This document shows, in pieces, positions 43,179 to 56,470 of a DNA stretch of 64,000 nucleotides. The notes under the pieces were generated by a model. The model made no database searches and was not told the origin of the DNA. It saw only the letters and a program-made list of their open reading frames with translations. The stretch comes from Pilatotrama ljubarskyi (Eukaryota; Basidiomycota; Agaricomycetes; Polyporales; Polyporaceae). Both the position numbers and the translations under genes were made by a program. The DNA is taken from assembly GCA_022385805.1 (NCBI GenBank), contig MU277682.1, positions 243,049 to 307,048 of the forward strand. Reading direction: 5' to 3'. Within the stretch, counting starts at the first letter, position 1. Each line of letters begins with the position of its first letter.

Positions 43179-44066
43179 TCAGTAGACGTCCATGTATTCC
43201 CGGCATCGACTGTAAAGTCGAGCCCATCGACCTCCGTTCCATTCGCGGATCCGAGCCCAACAATCGTGAGGCGAAACCTTTTCGATCCATATGCTGTTGG
43301 GCATATTCCCGGTAAGCGCCGGTAGCCCAGCTTGATACCACGACTAAACGATACTCACAGCACGGAACATAGGGCGAAGTCCGCATAAGTCACATCGCGT
43401 CCCATGGCGACAATGCCGTTCCCATCGCTGTTGTTTTTGTCGAGAACATCCGCGAGGAAGTTGAACTGTTGAGTCACTGCACGCCAAGCATGCTCGTGCT
43501 GAGGACCGCCCAGGGTCATGAGGGATGAGGTGGTTATGCCGCTGTCCTTGAAATGGGACTGAATACGCTCCGGGAGCTGCTGGTGAGTGAGGGGGATGAG
43601 GATAGGGAGGAGGGGCTTGGCGAAGATCTCCTGAATGTAGTGGACAAAGAGCACTTGCATAGCGCGAGAGCCCTCCGGAAATATAGGGCGAGCCGGGTAT
43701 GTGGCCTCCAGGTATTCCGCAATAGTATTGACATTGGATAGGATTACCGGGGAGCCTTTTGACCGTAAAGTGTCGACGATTACCGGGAGGTTATAGATGA
43801 GGCGACCGTCCGACTTCAAGGCAGAAGGAGGTGCGCCGATGGCGCAAAGAGTCGCCTCTACCTCGTGAAACTCAATCCACACCGTGTGGTGAGGAAGACG
43901 CTTGTAGTTTAGGATGAACCTGAGGTCAGGCCGTCAGCATGTCGGATAGCCAGGCTGAACACTGGTGACTGGGAGCAACTACGCACCGTATACGCCAAGT
44001 ATTCGGTGCCCATGGCTGAGGGATGGTAGAACGGATATCGTACAAGGTGATCACGGACTGGGACAT
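43179..44066 (-). CDS. glutathione S-transferase (basidiomycete fungal-etherase-like class)
   Basis: Three exons (43987-44066, 43359-43919, 43179-43293) give 251 residues. The thioredoxin-like N-terminal half starts MSQSVITLYDIRSTIPQPWA and contains NLPVIVD and ILSNVNTIAEYLEATYP (the SNANTIAEYLE-type glutathione-binding motif). The all-helical half includes LFVHYIQEIFAKPLLPIL, HAWRAVTQQFNFLADVLDK, DVTYADFALCSVLIWIEKV and WNGGRWARLYSRCREYMDV. The pattern fits the fungal GST class related to bacterial LigE etherases, which conjugate glutathione to aromatic or xenobiotic compounds. The substrate here is unknown. Confidence 0.9.
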
Positions 44067-47000
44067 CGTTGCTGAGGAACAATTTCGTCTGCCGGTGCTC
44101 ATCTTTTATCCGGGGGTGTAGAGCTTAAAACGCAGCACGATGCAGAGTGCCGCGGCGAGAAGTGAGAGTCGGTGATCAGCGGCAGAAAGGAGGTTGCTCC
44201 GAGAGACGAACAGCCGGATACTAATATCAACGCCCACAGGGAGGCGGAGTGATAGGCTCCGGAACGTACTCACGTTTCATGAGTAGGGTCCTAGGAGACT
44301 CCGTCATGTCCAAAAGGCCGGAATGCCAGATGCTATCGCATATTCAAGCTGTGGAGATTCGGGCCCGGTGCATGTATAGAGTCATCTAGTGCCACTTCTA
44401 GCAGTTAGGACAGCCTTTACCTGAAAGCTCAGGGCTCGAGGCGACCATGGAGTGATAGCCGCGTGAGCGGTCGATGGTGGGGCTGGCGTACGACATAAGT
44501 ACGAAGCATAGGACGAGCCGTAGAGTGGATACAATGTAGTAAGACCGCTATGACGGCACGAGTGCTACGAGGATCCGTGGTCGACGCGGAAAGCTCTCGC
44601 TCGACGCCCGGATCCCGAACACAGCATTTACCATATTGGGAGACGGTGTGGTCACGTCTTTCCACGTGTCGTCATTGCATTGTCAAGTGTGCCGCTTCGT
44701 GTTGGAAGTGCCTCCTACACAGGTTGACCTTCTATAATACTGCACTCGAGGAGGTACCTGCCATCGACGTCCTAGGGCATCCGGGACCGGTGATGATCCT
44801 TATCATGCAAGATAAGATCACATAGCACTCGCACAGGCCGCCAGAGTTCAACTTGAAGACCACGGCGGGCTCCATTGGCGAGGTCTGGCTGGAGCTATTC
44901 GCACAGCGTAAGTACGCGCGAACACGACCAATCCGAGGATGGCTATTCCTGCATATGTTTCTCTGGGTGGAACCAAATATCAGTCTTCTGAACGTCGTCG
45001 GCTGACTACTGCCTGTCCGTTCACAGCGGAGCAACAGCGTATAGCTTCTACACGCATGTCGGTCTATCCGCTGGAGTTAAAGGCTGTACCCGTCACGTCC
45101 GAGAACTTCTCATGTGCTCTCTGATTGACCATCCTTGTTCAAAGCGTACCAATCGTTTTCTATGGTCTTCTCAACTGGAGGGAAGCCTCGGGCGCTCCGG
45201 GACATAGCTACGAGGTGCCGTCGACCCTTGCAACAATCAGCGGAAGCTGGGCTCTTCGCACCATGCAGGGCCGGTTCGACGAACCTAACGCACTCCGCAG
45301 TAAAAACGAGCCGAACGCCCAGATCTTGCAAGTGAGTCACGTCCGAGCCACCCGATCAATCATTGACTGTTGTACCCAGTGCCGAGAGGCTGTAAAGCAT
45401 AGCCCAACATCCTCAAGGCTGCTCTTCCCGCGGCACCTCTCTTCGCGTACTGCGCGCACGCGGCGCTGTGGCACCGCACGTACAGGCATGTGGAGAGACT
45501 CGCATATCAGGAAGACCAATGGTACAGGTAACTCCCGATGAAGGGAAGCAGCCGCTCTCGACTCATCTGACAAGGGCGCATCGCGAGTGATGAGCTACGT
45601 ATCTACGGCGAGTTCATTCACCCTGCTGCTGAATAAGCAAGTTTAGCTCCACAAGACCTACGAGCGATAGGCACTTGGTACTATAGCGTACCTGCAGATC
45701 GTCCGCACATCTATCCCCGGTGCCTCGAGGCACCGGAGAGTTGGCACGAGTGCACGGTGGGTCATTCCGGCCTTTTGTTGGCCTTCCTCAAGCCTCATCG
45801 AGATATACCTTCTATCCATCTTCTGTCTACGCCGGAGAGTTTCGCTTCCACAACGAAGGCGCGTCCCAGCCTCACGTCTCCGCTCTTTGTCACAATAGGG
45901 TCTCACAGTCAGACTGGGACGGGTCAATCGATCAACGCAACTACCGATGCAAGTAGTCTTCGTCAGGGCCGCGAACTTCGTGAGGTATTCTCAGACATTC
46001 GGAGGGAAGCACTCGAGTTTTCGGCTGAATGCGATGGTAAGCATCGCCTATTTCCTTGATGATCACCTCCGAGATATCCGGTCAGTGCACCTGCGCCCGG
46101 GTCCCGCCGGCTGGTAGCTCAGAAGCTGATATGTAGCTCCAATCTCGCAGTCCCAGGCTACGGCAGCCCGGCACATGCGCAGAGATGTTCGCCGCCATGT
46201 CAGTTGCATCATCGAGTCTTCCGTCTGTAATTGCGGGCCCCAAGGTAGAGAAGGTCGGATCGCCTCGCCCCGACGTCCTATTGGCAGGTAGGCACATCGG
46301 ACTGCTGCAATACACATCCGAGGCCTGACCATCTTCAGCTGCAAGCTGTAGATCTGATAGCTCCATGTGTACTTTGCGGGGTATGCCTGGTGGTTTCAGG
46401 CCATCTGGCTGACCTTGCTCTCCACCGTAATGCGACGCATCATGTGCCCGTTCGTCGTGCCCTTGCCCTAAAGAGGCTTCTGCCGAATGCCGTGCTATCT
46501 CTTTTAACGCCTGGACTGCAGCTCCCGAAGTCCACAGTTCCTCTTTGACTAATACTTGTTATGGTGCGTGTCGCTCCTGGATATATCGGCTCTAGCACTG
46601 ATATATGCGCGTATCCAGATCTCCGGCGCCGTATAAGACACTACTCTGCCAGCAGCAATGATCGTACTGTCTTTCCTCTGCGTAGCCACCTCTGGCAAGG
46701 AGCGGAGTACTGTCAGCCAGTCCCTACCGTGCCCTGGGCCGATGAGAGCGATTACGATCCATCTGGCGCACGTTCGTGGACTTCCGGCCCTTTCGCCAAA
46801 GCTCTGTTCCTGCGCGACTGAAGCGTTAGCCTCATCTGGCAGTAACAGCACAACCTCAGGAGGGGCTGAACGAACAAAAGTGGACACGTCCTGCTCTCGG
46901 CGTTTCGGGAGTCCCACGGTATGTTCAGCTCTGCCGACGTTGATTAGCTCCCTTAATAGCGTCTCTCACTCTGTTCCACCGGCTTTGAAGACGCCAGGGA

Positions 47001-47444
47001 GAGCTTTCGATGCCCTTTCCCAGCACAGCGGGCCGTCCCTACATTCCCGGTGCCTTGGTTCCCTCGGTGTACACCGGGATGCGTGTTAAGGAGACGAGTG
47101 GTTGCACTCAGTGAACAGAGCCCAGTCATATGTGTACGGGTGATGCAACAATTAGTGTTACTACAAAGCAAGGGCAATCCTTGAGACGCAAGCAGCCAGC
47201 GTTCGTGGTGAGTTCCGGGGCGTGTGTGACGAAGGTGCAGCCACCTTCGCACCACGGCCGGCGTAAACCTGGCGGGCGGGTGGGCCAATGCGCCACCGCC
47301 GTTGGCCCAGGGTGGTCCGGACCGGCGCTAGACGCCCATACGAGCGATCACGATGAGATCACCCCAAAGCTCACTCAGCCTGAGCGCACTTTCCTGCGCT
47401 TTCTTGAACAGCAACCACCACCACCCCAACTCGCACCAGCAACC
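44067..47444. other. long intergenic stretch, no gene supported
   Basis: About 3.4 kb between the GST (-) and transaldolase (+) genes. Frames up to about 140 codons overlap on both strands without domains. The last 300 bases, CT- and CCACC-rich, should be the transaldolase promoter and 5' UTR. Confidence 0.4.
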
Positions 47445-48736
47445 ATGACCACCGCCCTCGACGCCCTTAAGCAGACCGGCACCGTTGTCGTCTCCGACTC
47501 CGGTGACTTCGAGTGTGAGTAGCCCTTCTGCTTGCGGCGACGCGATTCGACTGGGGACGCGGGACTGATCGGAGCTGCTATCCTCAGCTATCGATGTCTA
47601 CAAGCCCCAGGATGCCACGACGAACCCGTCGCTCATCCTCGCTGCTGCCAACAAGCCCGCCTACAAGCGTCTGATCGATGCTGCCGTCGAGTACGGCAAG
47701 AGCAAGGGTGGCAGCCTTGAGGACCAGACTAACGCTGCTATGGACCGTCTCGTGCGTGCTTCCTCCTCCTGTCCCACTTACTCCATCCGTTGCTGATTCA
47801 TGACGCGTTCTTGTGCGTATAGCTGGTTGAGTTCGGCAAGGAGATCTTGAAGATCATCCCCGGCCGCGTCTCCACCGAGGTTGACGCTCGCCTGTCGTTT
47901 GACAAGGAGGCCACTAAGAAGAAGGCCAAGGAGCTCATCGCCCTCTACGAGTCTCTCGGTATCAAGAAGGAGCGCATTCTAATCAAGATCGCTTCCACCT
48001 GGGAGGGTATCCAGGCTGCCCGCGAGCTCGAGCGTGACGACGGCATTCACTGCAACCTCACTCTCCTCTTTGGCTTCGCGCAAGCCGTCGCGTGCGCTGA
48101 GGCTGGTGTGACCCTCATCTCGCCCTTCGTCGGCCGTGTGAGTACAATCCATCTCCGCGACAGGTGCTAGATGCTCATCGTTACATCAGATCCTCGACTG
48201 GTACAAGAAGAACCAGCCGGGCAAGGACTACGTCGGCGACGAGGACCCTGGTGTCCAGTCCGTGAAGAAGATCTTCAACTACTATAAGCAGCACCACTAC
48301 AAGACGATCGTCATGGGTGCTTCGTTCCGTAACGTGCGTACTCGTCATGCAAGCTCAATCCCATATGTGGCTGACTGGACATGGTGCGAATAGACTGGCG
48401 AGATCAAGGCCCTTGCCGGCGTTGACTTCCTCACCATCTCTCCCTCTCTCTTGGAGGAGCTCAAGAACGATACCTCGCCCGTTCCCAAGAAGCTCGACTC
48501 CAACGCTGGTAAGTACTGAGACGTAGTTCACTCACAATCGACACTCAACTACGTGTGTCTCAGCTGCCCAAGGCCAGCCTATCCCCAAGGTCACCTACAT
48601 CGACAACGAGCCCGAGTTCCGCTGGGCGCTCTGCGAGGACGAGATGGCGAATGACAAACTCCACGAGGGTATTCGCAAGTTCGCGCAGGACGGCGAGACC
48701 CTCAAGAAGCTGCTTCGCGAGAAGCTCTCGGCGTAA
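47445..48736 (+). CDS. TAL1: transaldolase
   Basis: Enzyme of the non-oxidative pentose phosphate pathway; moves a dihydroxyacetone unit from sedoheptulose-7-phosphate to glyceraldehyde-3-phosphate in the cytosol. Six exons (47445-47514, 47588-47751, 47823-48137, 48190-48333, 48394-48508, 48564-48736) give 326 residues, standard length. Motifs: [17 protein letters not shown] at the N-terminus, [14 protein letters not shown], and the Schiff-base lysine in [15 protein letters not shown]. Also [51 protein letters not shown] and [11 protein letters not shown]. All introns have GT-AG ends. Confidence 0.97.
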
Positions 48737-49512
48737 GCCTGTACGTGCTTCTGTGGAGGTCTTGAGTCTCGTTGGGGGATCGTACAATGGAAGAAGGAAG
48801 AAATTTGTACTTCTGTAAAATGTAGCATGCGTTCGCATATCACCTAGATTGTCTGGTTGCAGGCTCATGATAGATACGCCGTACTGGCTCTTTGGAACCA
48901 CGTGAATTTGCCCAGCTGGTTAACTTGCTGCTTACAGCACGGAGCGACTTTGCGACTCTGGTACGTTACTCGCTCGTCCGCTTGCAATATGGTTGCATTT
49001 TCAGCGCACAATCGATCGGAGGGCGGCCGCCGGCAAGTCCTCGGTGTCTGAGGTTGGATGACGCTGTGTCCTTGCCGCCCGGGGCCGGCTCCCCGACTGT
49101 CTGTGAAGCTGCCGACCGACGCGGACGCACTCCGTTCTTACCCGCCATCCGACTCTACATATATCATTCGTCCAAAGCTCAGAATGAAGTACGGGAACGC
49201 AGGCAGTCATCTTCGTCCTTGTCATCGCGTCGCTTTGCAGGCTTGCGATAGACCAAGACCACAAGCTCGCTGGGCAGCCGTTTTAGTGCGTGTGCATACA
49301 TCTTTGGACATCGACAGGAGGCTCATGCACACAGTAACCGCCCGGTTTCATCAGACATCTTTTAGCGGCTGACGCTCTGTTCGCGTCCTCATCTTGCTGA
49401 AGCGAGGTCAAATCCATCGGCCAGAGCTCGCCCGCGTCTCAACTTGGAGGCAGCGGAAGCATCGCTGGCAGCTCGACGAATCCCCCCTTCTTGCTCTCCT
49501 AGCCTCCGAGCC
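48737..49512. other. intergenic, no gene seen
   Basis: About 775 bases between the tandem transaldolase and membrane-protein genes. Nothing supported. Confidence 0.5.
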
Positions 49513-52500
49513 ATGTCAACCCAGGAGAAACAGAGCGGGACCACCGCTAATGACCCTCCGAACCCGGCAGCACCCTCTGCCTCAAACGGCCTATGGGACA
49601 AGCTGCCGCCATGGGCGTCCAAGAACATGCGGTCCTGGAAGTCATGGAAGCTGCTGCTGAGATGCTGGCTCGCGTCATGGGTGTGTCTGGTCATTATACT
49701 GCCGAACAAGTCGCTGCAGACTCTGGGGAATACGTGAGTGCAAATTCATGACCGCGGGAGGATGTGGAGGTTGAAGCAAGGACGTGTGTCAGGGCATTTT
49801 TCTCGTTGCTGTTGAGCATCATGGTTCCTCCGAACACGCCCTTCCAGATCTTTGTTTTCGTACGTGCCGTGTCCTACCACGAGTGCGGGCGGTGTTGAAA
49901 GTAGTCTGCGCGACCCTTTATGCTATAGGCGATCACGACCATCGTCTTAGGTGTCGCCCTTGGTTGGGCACTTGCGTGCGCCGGAATGGCTGCAGCACTT
50001 GCCGCACGCGACCAAACGTTGCTCAAGCAAACACTGCAGAAAGAAGCTCAAAGGTGTGCAGAAATGCCGTTCGCTCAATGAGAACTACTCCGCTCACGAT
50101 GCTTGCTAGCGTGGCCGGCCTGGCCAATCCCGACGCGTTGTTCCAGAATGCCATCTTCAATGGAGACTTCCTGGATACTCGGTTTGTGGTCTGCATACCC
50201 TGTATGCTGTGCTCATATTGACGCATCTCCAGTTCCACGGTCGTATTTGGAGTGTTCCTGGGCTTCGGTTGCTTCATGTTCGCCATGATCAGAGCGTATG
50301 CTCCAAAGCTCACCATCATGAGCGTCTTTGGCACGATCGCTATAGATATATTCTGCGTAAGTGTCAAGCGGCTTTGAGCCGAAGACGAGCTTGTCTAATG
50401 CGACTTATAGAGCTTCGGGCCTCTCTTCCCCTTCGCCCAGTATACCCTGCTCAACTCTCTGCTGGTTTCTGTTGCGTGCTACGTCGCGGTTGGCTTGATA
50501 TTCATCATACTTGTATTCCCGGAATCACTCAACCACTCCTACCTGTCTTCTTCCGTGGAGCTGGTCGAGAAGTTCAAGGGAATCCTCGCCATGCAAGAAG
50601 AGGTTCTAAGAGCGGATCCGCACGACGCGATTCCAGGTAGTCCTCTGGCGACGAAAGCCAACATGGCTCGAGCGGGAATGGTCCAACAGCTTCAGCAGTG
50701 TGAGTGGTTCGAACGTATCCATGCTACTTTCGCAGCTGAACACGGCTCCACAGTGGTCGCGCAGAAACAGTTCTTGAATCTAGAGTTCAGTTGGGGCAGG
50801 TGGAATGGTGATGATGTCAAGGATATGCTCGAACCTATGCAGATGGTCGCAATACGCTTAGGTCCCTCATTTGTTCAAGTCGCATATAGCCAGTACTGAC
50901 GTCTGTTCACAGGCGCCCTCAATGGCTTCGCCAAGGTGCTCGGCCACCCGCTCTCGCTCGCTGACCACAAGCATGAAGAGACCGACTCTGTTTCGGAATC
51001 CAGCGCTAGCGGAACGATATCAGACGACACTTTTTTACTCCGTCAATTCCGCGAACGCAACCTAGCTGCAGAGACGGAGTACGGGGTCCGTCTCATAGAC
51101 GTTTTGCCTAGTATTCGCGAAGCGACGGTAGAACTTCGTGGGGCGGGCGTCGCCGTCCTCTCGTCGCTGCAGGACCTCATCATTGCCGTGAACACGAACC
51201 GCTACAAGCGCGGAAGCACGTTGCAAGACGCACGCCTTGCGGAACTGGACAAGGCCTTAAGCACCCTACGGGCAGCCATTGACGACTTCAAAGCAGACCG
51301 CCGCTTCGCTTTGCTCAAGCCGTACGAAGCCGTCCTCGATAAGTTGGATTCGGGAGCTATCAGCAAGATCCCACTCCGCTCTCTCTACCTATCGTACGTC
51401 TTCGCAGCGAACCTGTCCACCGTATGCGCAGGTATCGTCACATTGGCGGAGCTGGTCAGCGAGACGGCTGCGAAGAGGCCACGCGCGAGGCTCTGGGCGC
51501 CGAAGGGCATCCGAGCTATCGGAAAGCTGCTGCGTTCTAGGCGAGGTGCCGGAGAGGATGCGGTTGGAGAAGACACGCCGCCTGAAGACGCCGTTCAGAC
51601 CGAGGAGAGGGAATACAGTGGGTCTCATACATCAGTCCGTTTGAAGCAAGATGCTCACGCTGCTTCAGGACGAGATCCTGATAGCAGGCCGCCCGCCAAT
51701 GTGCTGCAGCGGCTTGCAAACACCCTGCATCTAGTGTACAAGTGGGGAAAGACTGCCGAGGCATTGGTGCGTCCCATGTGTCCATTCCCACTCAGATCCT
51801 GCCTGACGCAGTTTGGTCTAGTTCGCATTCCGCTATGTGGTTGTGACCATCGCCCTCTGGATACCTTCTGTGGTGAAGTCTAGCGCTCGTATGTTATCGG
51901 TCTTTCCGCTCATCCGTATGTCTGACATGTGTATCGTCTCAGACTTTGCCTATTCACAGCGTAGCGTATGGTACGTCCCGCGTACTTGAGATCGTGCGAC
52001 ATACCCCTGACATGCAACCAGGGCGTTGATCATGGCGCAAACAACGATGAACATTTATGCGTCTGACCAAGTGTTCAAGTAAGCGCAAGCATACATTGTC
52101 TGCCTTATAGGATAGTGATTGTGTTGCACATATAGCTACGCCATGCGTCTCGCAGGGACGTTCATCGGCGCTGTTCTGGGCATGGTATGCTGGTATATCG
52201 GTACGTTTCACATTTATAGACCCACGGCTGGGCGCTGAAGGTCGGTCTCTTGCGTCGTAGGCTCTGGCCACGGCACCGGCAATCCCTACGGTCTAGCAGC
52301 CATTGCGGCGGCCTTTCTCCTACCCCTGATCTTCGTACGCATCTTCGCTCCTCCTCAATACCTTCCCGGTGTAGCCATGACCGGAGTAAGTCTGTCCTTG
52401 ACGGTTACGAACGGACGTCCGACTGAGGGAACTGTTGTGACTTCTAGGCCACCTTCACCCTGGTTGTGGGTTACTCATGGATCGATGGTAACCTTCCGGG

Positions 52501-53595
52501 AATCTTCCAAAATGTGGGCATCGGCTGGGAAGTAACATGGCGACGATGGGTGCTGGTGATGATCGGTACGTCGTCCTGCAGAGACTCCCCGTAAAACAGC
52601 TCATGAGTACGATGGCGTATCGACAGGCTGCGCCGCCTCCTTCATCCTGATGATGCTCCCGCCCAAGTCCGGCCGCAAAGCCGTCCGGCTTCGCAACGCC
52701 TCAGTCATGTCCAATCTGTCTTACCTCTACTCGCACTTGACGTCGCTCTGGCTGAGCGCAGAGGAGCCCTTCCGACGTGTCAAGGGCGAGAAGGATGGAC
52801 ATGCGCCCGATCGACGGTTCACGTGGCCCGCCGAGCTGAGGGCGAAGTTCGTCACCATTGTCGAGCAGATCCAGGACTTGCGGGTGAGGACGGCGATGTC
52901 GAAGTGGGAGGGGAGCATTCGAGGTGCATGGGCAAGCGAGGACTACAACAAGCTCCTCGAGGCCGAGAGTGATATGCTATCCGGCTTGATCTTGGTAGGC
53001 GGTCGGACTTTTACCACTAACTGTGCGGAGGCTGACGTCGCGCGTAGCTCGGAGGTGCGTTGGCCAACCTCGACCCCGACTTAAGGAAAACGACGTCGCC
53101 CCATACGCACGTTCTGAACCCGCATTTCGTAAGTCCAGCCATCCCCGTTTGTCCATACATGCTGCTGACGGAGTTGCCACAGATCAGCGACGTCATGTCG
53201 ATGTTCTTCCTTGTCTCACAATCGCTCCGGACCGGGGAGCCGTTGCACCAAGCTCAGTACAAGAACCTCGCCGACCGCTTGCACTACCACAGCAGCCTTG
53301 CCGCCGCTGGGCAGGCTTCGAATGCGTCGGGCGGACGGACCCGCCTGCGTCAATCTCTGACGAGCTACGAGTACATGTTCTATGCGACGGCCGTCGTCGC
53401 CGTACTGCAGATGGTTCAGGTGAGTATTAGGGCGGAACGGCTGTGCGAGTTCCTCTGCTGACCGTTCTGGGTGCATGTGCTGTATAGGCTCTGCACGAGA
53501 GTAGGGCCATCGTTGCAGACCTTTGCGGAGAAGTCCCTCTCGAGGGCTTCGAGCGGTGGAGGGAAGAATACGACCGCGCGCATGCTTTTGTCTAA
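49513..53595 (+). CDS. multi-spanning membrane protein of the ArAE/BRE4 family (aromatic acid exporter-like)
   Basis: About fifteen exons; the first seven are 49513-49733, 49793-49859, 49929-50053, 50111-50181, 50233-50356, 50411-50861 and 50913-51766. The N-terminal half (MSTQEKQSG, then LLLRCWLASWVCLVIILPN, FFSLLLSIMVPPNTPFQIFV, TTIVLGVALGWALACAGMAA, FGVFLGFGCFMFAMIRAYAP) is a first membrane block, followed by a large soluble loop. A second block starts at about 51822 (FAFRYVVVTIALWIPSVVKSS, LAGTFIGAVLGMVCWYIG, GLAAIAAAFLLPLIFVRIFA, TFTLVVGYSWIDGN, CAASFILMMLPPK), with a cytosolic tail to DRAHAFV-stop. The two-block layout matches fungal ArAE_2/DUF2421 proteins related to yeast BRE4. Transport of aromatic acids is a family inference only. 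Total about 1,000 residues. Confidence 0.88.
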
Positions 53596-55511
53596 CATCT
53601 TCTATATCGTAACACACTTCCGTTCAGCATTCTTGCTTGCATCGCCATCATAGCTTGTACAGCAGGACAACGTCACAACAGCTGTTACAGGGAAGCCGCA
53701 AGACCCACTCCCTTAGGGAGTGCGACGCCGACATGCATGGCTCATGCCGCGGAGCAAACGTCATAAGCACGACCATCGCTCCCCCGTTCCCTCAAATAGC
53801 TGGAGCCAGGGCAGCGTAGCCTCGTGGATACTATCGTATACACGGCCGATTCGCCTCGAGTGAGCCACAGTCAGCGCGATGGCTAGCTTACTGTACACAA
53901 CCGAATACGTGTCTATGCTGGAGCTCGTGAGCTGACACTGGAGAAGCGGCACCGCGGAGCCTCCAGAACCATATCGTGGTGTACCATCGGCGTTGCCAAA
54001 ACCGCGCCCACGGAATTACCGCGCGCCGGATGCGGAGACAGTCGACCTCGACACTCGACACCGATTCCGATGCCGAGCGCGTTACATAGCATCAGCACGC
54101 CGCGCGCCCCACGACGCCGACGTCGCATCGGGCGCGCTGCGACGTGCATGCGTCCATATCCTTGCGTCAGCAAGCTTGACTCCGAGAGCCCGAGCGCAAT
54201 TGAAACGCGTACCTGGGCTTCCGAAGCAGTCGGCGAAGGGGCGTGTGGCAAATAGTACTACTGTATACGGCGCGCTTTCAATGTGCTTACATACCTGCTG
54301 CAGATTCGGAGTGTTCGGGACGCTACGGCGGCGTAGAACGCGCACGGTAGGCTGACTACAGCCTGGTGGTCCTCACCATGGGCGAGCGTCAGCTCGTCCG
54401 ATGATGAGTGATGTACCTCGAGGGAAACACCTCATCAACAATTGCCTAGGGCCTCGCAGTACGACCGCCGTCGGCCACCTTACGGCTCGGGATCCAAGAT
54501 TCCAAGTCCTTCCCACCGTGGCGGCGCTCGGAGGGCCCGGCCACGGGCAAGACAGTTCGAGCTTGTACGGGAGCCTCTAGCGCTGCAATACAGAAGGCTA
54601 GGCTTGTATAACCCCTTGAGACTTCCGGGTGTAGTCCAAGTTCTGCATCCCCAGGCCTCCTCCCCCAGGCTCCAGCCGGCCATCTCAGCCCAGACTCGCG
54701 CAGAATTTCCAAGGTGGTAGGTACCGGTATACTCTATGAGCGATCGGAACCTTCCCTTTCCTGGTTTACACAGCTCATCGGCGTTCACGAAGCTGAGAGA
54801 GTACAGTACCGCGCACGAATCGCCGCACGCGTCCCGTTCCGACGTCATCCGGGCGGGTCGGCCTACCAACGGCGAGCGGTACGTTTGTCAATTAGGGGCA
54901 AACGCACATTGTGCTCGCTGCACTGCTTGTGTGTTACTGGGGGCGCCACAGAGCTCACCTGCGCAGTGGCGGGCGCCGCGGGACGGTCGCGATCCGGGGC
55001 CGCACTTTGGAGTGGTTGGATCGCGACGTCGGATCCCGGAGCATCGCGATCGGGGGCGGGGTGTGGGCTGTCCCACTCCTGCAGTACCTAGGTATGCTAT
55101 GTTTAGACCTGCGCTAGTCCCTTCTGAGGGCTTAGAGGCGGGGGTGGCTTTCGACAAGCATGGTGAGAGATGGACGAGTGACCTGCGGAAAACGACATAC
55201 CGATCGTATTCGACGTCCAATGGCGTGGCCGGAATTCGTAGTAGTACGTCGCCTGATATCTGCGTACTTACCGGATGAAAACGAGCGCTGCCAAGGGGAG
55301 TGCTCGCCCGTCGCACGCCAGCGAATGTGGTTGGAGCTGATCCTCGACATCGCAATGGTGCAGGGCGCGAACCAATGGAACTGCGCTCTCATGCGGGGTC
55401 GTCAGCCGTTATCAAGTGACGGCTCGTCGACGCGGCATGCGCACGCCTCTCCTCCAGGGCATCATGATCTCGGAGCTTGCGTGATACCATATGGGCGCAC
55501 CGCAACAGACC
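53596..55511. other. intergenic, no gene supported
   Basis: About 1.9 kb. Some plus-strand stretches look weakly protein-like (for example GRTLEWLDRDVGSRSIAIGG near 55000) but cannot be joined into a gene. Confidence 0.35.
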
Positions 55512-56470
55512 ATGGTCCACAACGCTAGCGTTTCAGCGTTTCAGAGCATGCCGTCGAAATTATCGGGTCGATCGAGCGGGGAGTCTCGCAGAGCGTTCGA
55601 GCAGGCACGCAGAGCAGCCGGGACCATCAAAGTGCACAGCACTGCCAGGTTCTCGATCTGGAGAGATGTGTTCTGGAGAGTGGCCCTGGGAGCGCGGAGG
55701 TGGGCAGAGAGATAAGGGGGTTTGACGTTCCACGTTCAGGAACGACGGGTGCGGGAAAATGACGTTGGACATGGGAGAGTCGGTCCAGCGTGAAGTCATC
55801 GCAGGAGCTCGAGGCTCGGGGGATATCGCAGACGAGGCCGAAGAGATACTAGATAGGAGATTTGTTGTGTCGTACACGCAGAGATGCATCAAAACCGCCA
55901 AGGCCCAAGAGCAACGCGAACAACAGATACCAACGCTGGCCAAGCAAGGGTCCAATTCGAAAGTGGATAGTGCAGGATCTCTGTAGGCTTCTTTCTGCGT
56001 GCACGAGCATCTGACCAGGCGACAACGTGAGACGATGGCTTGGTGGCGTCGACGGAAGGAGCTCCTGCGCCCACATGAATGAAGTTCGTGTTCGGCGGAC
56101 CGGCGAAAGCTGCCATCTATAGCACCGAGTGCCCGGACGTATTCACGAGAGACCGACCGGATTGAACAGATTGCTCTCTTGCGAGGCCGCGGCGAGGGCC
56201 TCGAGGTGACTCCGGCGCTGTTGCAAGCGGCGTTGTCAGACTCGCGCAAAGACAACATCGACGATGCACTGGAAGTGAGGAGAACGTCGCGCGAGTTCTG
56301 AGATGATTTGCGTCAGCTCATACGCCAATCGTTTTATCCACTTTCTTCGAGGTGGACCAGGCACACTCTGGAGCGGACGAGTGAGTGTGGGCGCCTGTTT
56401 GTCCGGCGACGAGGCAGACGTCGGATGGGTGATTTTCCTATCCGCGTCGACGTTGTTATCTGCGGCTGTT
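55512..56470 (+). pseudogene. possible unrecognised or decayed spliced gene
   Basis: On the plus strand an open stretch from the ATG at 55512 (MVHNASVSAFQSMPSKLSGR, then FSIWRDVFWRVALGAR) can be spliced with gtgggc..cag ends into a second stretch. That one carries MGESVQREVIAGARGSGDIA, DEAEEILDRR and AKAQEQREQQIPTLAKQG. A third protein-like stretch, TDRIEQIALLRGRGEGLEV then SDSRKDNIDDALE, lies at 56149-56301 but is out of step and meets a stop. A 232-codon frame on the other strand overlaps it. No family is recognised; it may be a relic or chance. Confidence 0.2.

Noticed and set aside
55560..56258. 232-codon open frame on the minus strand
   Set aside because: Composition is typical of antisense noise and no splice sites join it to neighbours; the plus strand looks more protein-like there.
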